64,000 nucleotides of DNA from Archilochus colubris (Eukaryota; Chordata; Aves; Apodiformes; Trochilidae), in assembly GCA_023079485.1 (NCBI GenBank), contig CM041084.1:22720609-22784608 (forward strand), given 5' to 3'. Below the pieces are notes generated by a model that was given only the letters and a program-made list of their open reading frames with translations, made no database searches and had not been told where the DNA came from. Positions 61,486 to 64,000 of the stretch are shown piece by piece. Position 1 is the stretch's first letter. Every line of letters starts with the position of its first letter. A program made the translations under genes and the position numbers.

Positions 61486-63339
61486 GGACTATACCAGAGT
61501 CCTAACTAAAGTCCTCAGGCAGAGAGTTTCGACCTGAATACTGTGGGGACCTGCATATGCTGCTGCACTCTGTTTTGCTGTTCTCCACATGTGCAAAATG
61601 CAGAAAGTAGAAAGTGGCTGTTTAAAGTGGCTAGGGGCATCCATTAGCTTGCCAAGTATATTTACAGCACATCTAAAAATTGTTGCTAGAATCACTAAAA
61701 TGTTTACAGGCAGAATATGAGGAGAGAATTTTATAAAACGTTTGCTTCTGGATAATAAAAAGGAGAGGGTGATGATTGTATTTCTGAATGTCTGTAACCC
61801 AAAAGTTTTCACGATCCCAAATCCCAGTCTGTTTATAATGATATATAAATGTCATGCCTTCCATATCTGAGTAAAAGCCAAGTTAAGGACACATGACATC
61901 TGCTACAGATGAAAGTAATTCATGCTTATAATGTAGTTCCACATACATAACAATTTCCTCAACTTTTTTGCAGTTACCAGGAATTATTTGGGGCACCCGG
62001 CGAGGATTGTCACTGTAACAGTATTGGCTTGTTAAGAGAGTTTGGAATTCAAATTCCCCTTGTGAAGATGAGGGATAATAACTCAGTAACTACCATCTTG
62101 TCAATGATTATCCATTTCATACACTCCCAGACATATGAGAGATTTTCTTTTGCTGAAGTGGATATTCCAGGCTTCATTTGTTTCCTGTGACATTCCTAAA
62201 AAATGTAACTTTGTTTATTTTTATTTGTGCAACAAATGTTCCAGGCTTTAAGTGGCTCCAGTCACAGTACTGTTCCAGGCTGTCACAGCACTCTTCATCA
62301 GCTTGGTACTTCTCAGCTACACAGAAATCTGGTCAGCTGGTACATTGCCCTGCAGCTGGTCGCAACTCACCACCACTTTAAGGACACACTCCCTCCCAAC
62401 ATACGGCATTGCTGGTACCAGCACATGCATGTTTTACACCTTTTACATTACTGCAGTTGTTAAATCTACTCCATCTTTCCTTTGGCACCCACACCAGTTT
62501 CCCTGGAGTCAGGAATTCATAAGGGCTCAATGCTCATCTAATAGAAAGTCAGTCTCTGCCCCAGTAGCATTTACTGCATCATCACTTTTCTTCCAGGACA
62601 TGAATTTTTCAACAGCTTGTGAAAAGTTGTGAACAGAGCCTTAATTAAAACCACATTCAGCAGAAAGGTATCTTACATTATAGTGAAAGAAAGATCTGGG
62701 TAATATTAAGCAGCTGTTAAAATACACAATTAAGTCAAGTTAATTGTTATTACTGGCAGCCCCAGTGACAGATGAGCGGTGAAACGCTTGACTGAACAGG
62801 CCTCTGGTCAAACAACTGATGTTGCAGAGCTATTCTGCAGCAGGCTCCTGACCCCCACTGAATACAGAGATATAATCCTGACAGTTAGATAAACAATGCA
62901 ATTTGTATAAGTATAAGAAACATTGTCCTTCCTCCTGTTCTTACTAAAAAATGCTGGCTGGCTGGCTGAAGAGTTGAGAAGCCCTAATGAGAGTTCACAG
63001 ATTTGAGGGGTAGGAACCACAAAGGCAGCCTGATCTCCTGACACAGATTCACAACCTCTTCCAGTAATTCCCAAACAATAACTCATGGCTGAACTTGAAC
63101 AGAGCCCATATAACAGGCATACAGCCTTGATTTTACAAATCTTGGGGATGGGAGTTCTACATATATTTCCAGAAGTCCTAAAGTTTCTAAAAGTTTCAGG
63201 GGACAGGTGACAAACCCAGCATAATAATTCCTTGCCTTCCCACCCTGTGGCTACCCTGAGTTCTGTGCTGCTGCTCCCTCATTTGAGCTAGTGCAGCTCT
63301 TTGTGTTTCCATACTGTAAACCAGATTGCTTTAATGATT

Positions 63340-63397
63340 AAAAAAAAACAAAAAACAAACAAAAAACCCAACAACAAACAAAAAAAACACAACACAG
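63340..63397. repeat. A-rich (CAAA)n-like tract
   Basis: A-blocks separated by single C or CCC, then AACAAC and ACACAACAC. It resembles the tract at 16353-16433 in composition. The sequence before it (AT-rich, with no SINE boxes) gives no retroposon body. Confidence 0.8.
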
Positions 63398-64000
63398 GGA
63401 AATCTCTCGATTTGACTTCATTACAGAAGAAACATATTGTTAACTGCCTCCTTACAGGCTGAGGCACTGCTGCAAACTTGGTTTGGTCTTGTTCCACATG
63501 CTTTGTATTTATTTACATCCAAAGTATGTATAAAATGCCACATTTCTGCTATGGAAAAGTTTTGCAACCATTGCAACTGTCTTGGTCTCACTGTCCACTA
63601 AGAAGTGAGTGAGTGAAGTTACAACTCTCCTTGTAACTGTCAACTGAGGAAGTTATTGGGATGGTGAAAATCCAACACAGACGCTTATGTAACGAGATAA
63701 GCATGAAAGATCTCTGATTTAAAAGACAACATTTGTGCCAAAATGTAAGCAAAACAGGTCAGTCAAGATCTCAGTTTTCCCTTTAGTTTAGAAGTGAGAG
63801 TTCTTCCTGGTGTCTTCCCTTGGTAACGCTTGTCTGTTGATGTCCTAGGAGTTTTTTGAGTTCCAAGGAAGCTAAGGAAGAGTAATTTCCTTACAGGGTC
63901 AGCCACAAGAGTGTTTTCCATCATTTAAGCCTACCTCAGAGGCTGGGGGATGACAACCAGTTCCAAAACAAAACCAGACCTCTTTGTCTCCTTGGAGCTC

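Larger units (their letters stand above)
47976..64000. other. Noncoding AT-rich DNA to the end of the window
   Basis: About 16 kb without a recognised gene. It contains several hairpins, an (AT)n microsatellite, poly-A runs and an A-rich tract, listed separately. Open frames reach 128 codons (58255-58641, -) and 126 codons (62252-62632, +), in patches open in several frames, without motifs. A candidate exon-like segment at 52138-52235 is discussed in the findings. A weak 'CTACTGTGTACCAGGCA' word at 48903-48919 recalls MIR-type 3' sequence but stands alone. Confidence 0.55.

Noticed and set aside
62178..62632. Three overlapping plus-strand open frames of up to 126 codons
   Set aside because: Openness in all three frames of one strand indicates local composition, not selection on one frame. 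No motif seen.
1..64000. Search for an endogenous retrovirus, tRNA, snRNA, CRISPR or operon-like gene cluster
   Set aside because: No LTR pair, primer-binding site, gag/pol motif, complete tRNA cloverleaf, regularly spaced direct repeats or bacterial gene order was visible on either strand.

Overview
The window looks like a gene-poor stretch of a bird genome, either intergenic or deep intronic. The main support is the repeat content. There is a 5'-truncated CR1 LINE whose 3' end carries three tandem ATTCTATG octamers, the hallmark of avian and reptilian CR1. There is a second, older CR1 3' fragment on the opposite strand, a much older CR1/L3-type LINE reduced to fossils, and a few ancient MIR/CORE-SINE-like relics. 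The rest is AT-rich, low-repeat DNA with short microsatellites. Low repeat density and the lack of any L1, Alu or LTR element I could recognise favour a bird over a mammal; a crocodilian or turtle is less likely but not excluded.

Layout. 1-28270 is unannotated AT-rich DNA with short tandem repeats, poly-T/A runs, a (AT)12 microsatellite and two or three MIR-like relics. 28272-29106 is the young CR1 (+ strand), with an open 232-codon piece of the ORF2 C-terminus. 30685-31033 is an older CR1 3' fragment (- strand). 31034-41225 is again plain. 41226-42600 is the decayed CR1/L3 reverse transcriptase (+ strand). 44930-45370 is a small GC- and CpG-enriched patch. 47858-47975 is the clearest MIR-like relic. 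47976-64000 is plain AT-rich DNA with hairpins and microsatellites.

I found no convincing host protein-coding exon, tRNA, rRNA, known small RNA, CRISPR array or retroviral provirus. Apart from the CR1 fragment, the open frames (up to 182 codons) show no family motif and are about what chance gives in 64 kb read in six frames. No cooperating gene set and no undescribed system is visible. The best leads are a perfect 13-bp hairpin at 26726-26759, the inverted CR1 pair, the CpG patch near 45 kb, and a few candidate exon or conserved-element signals that only comparative or RNA data could settle.
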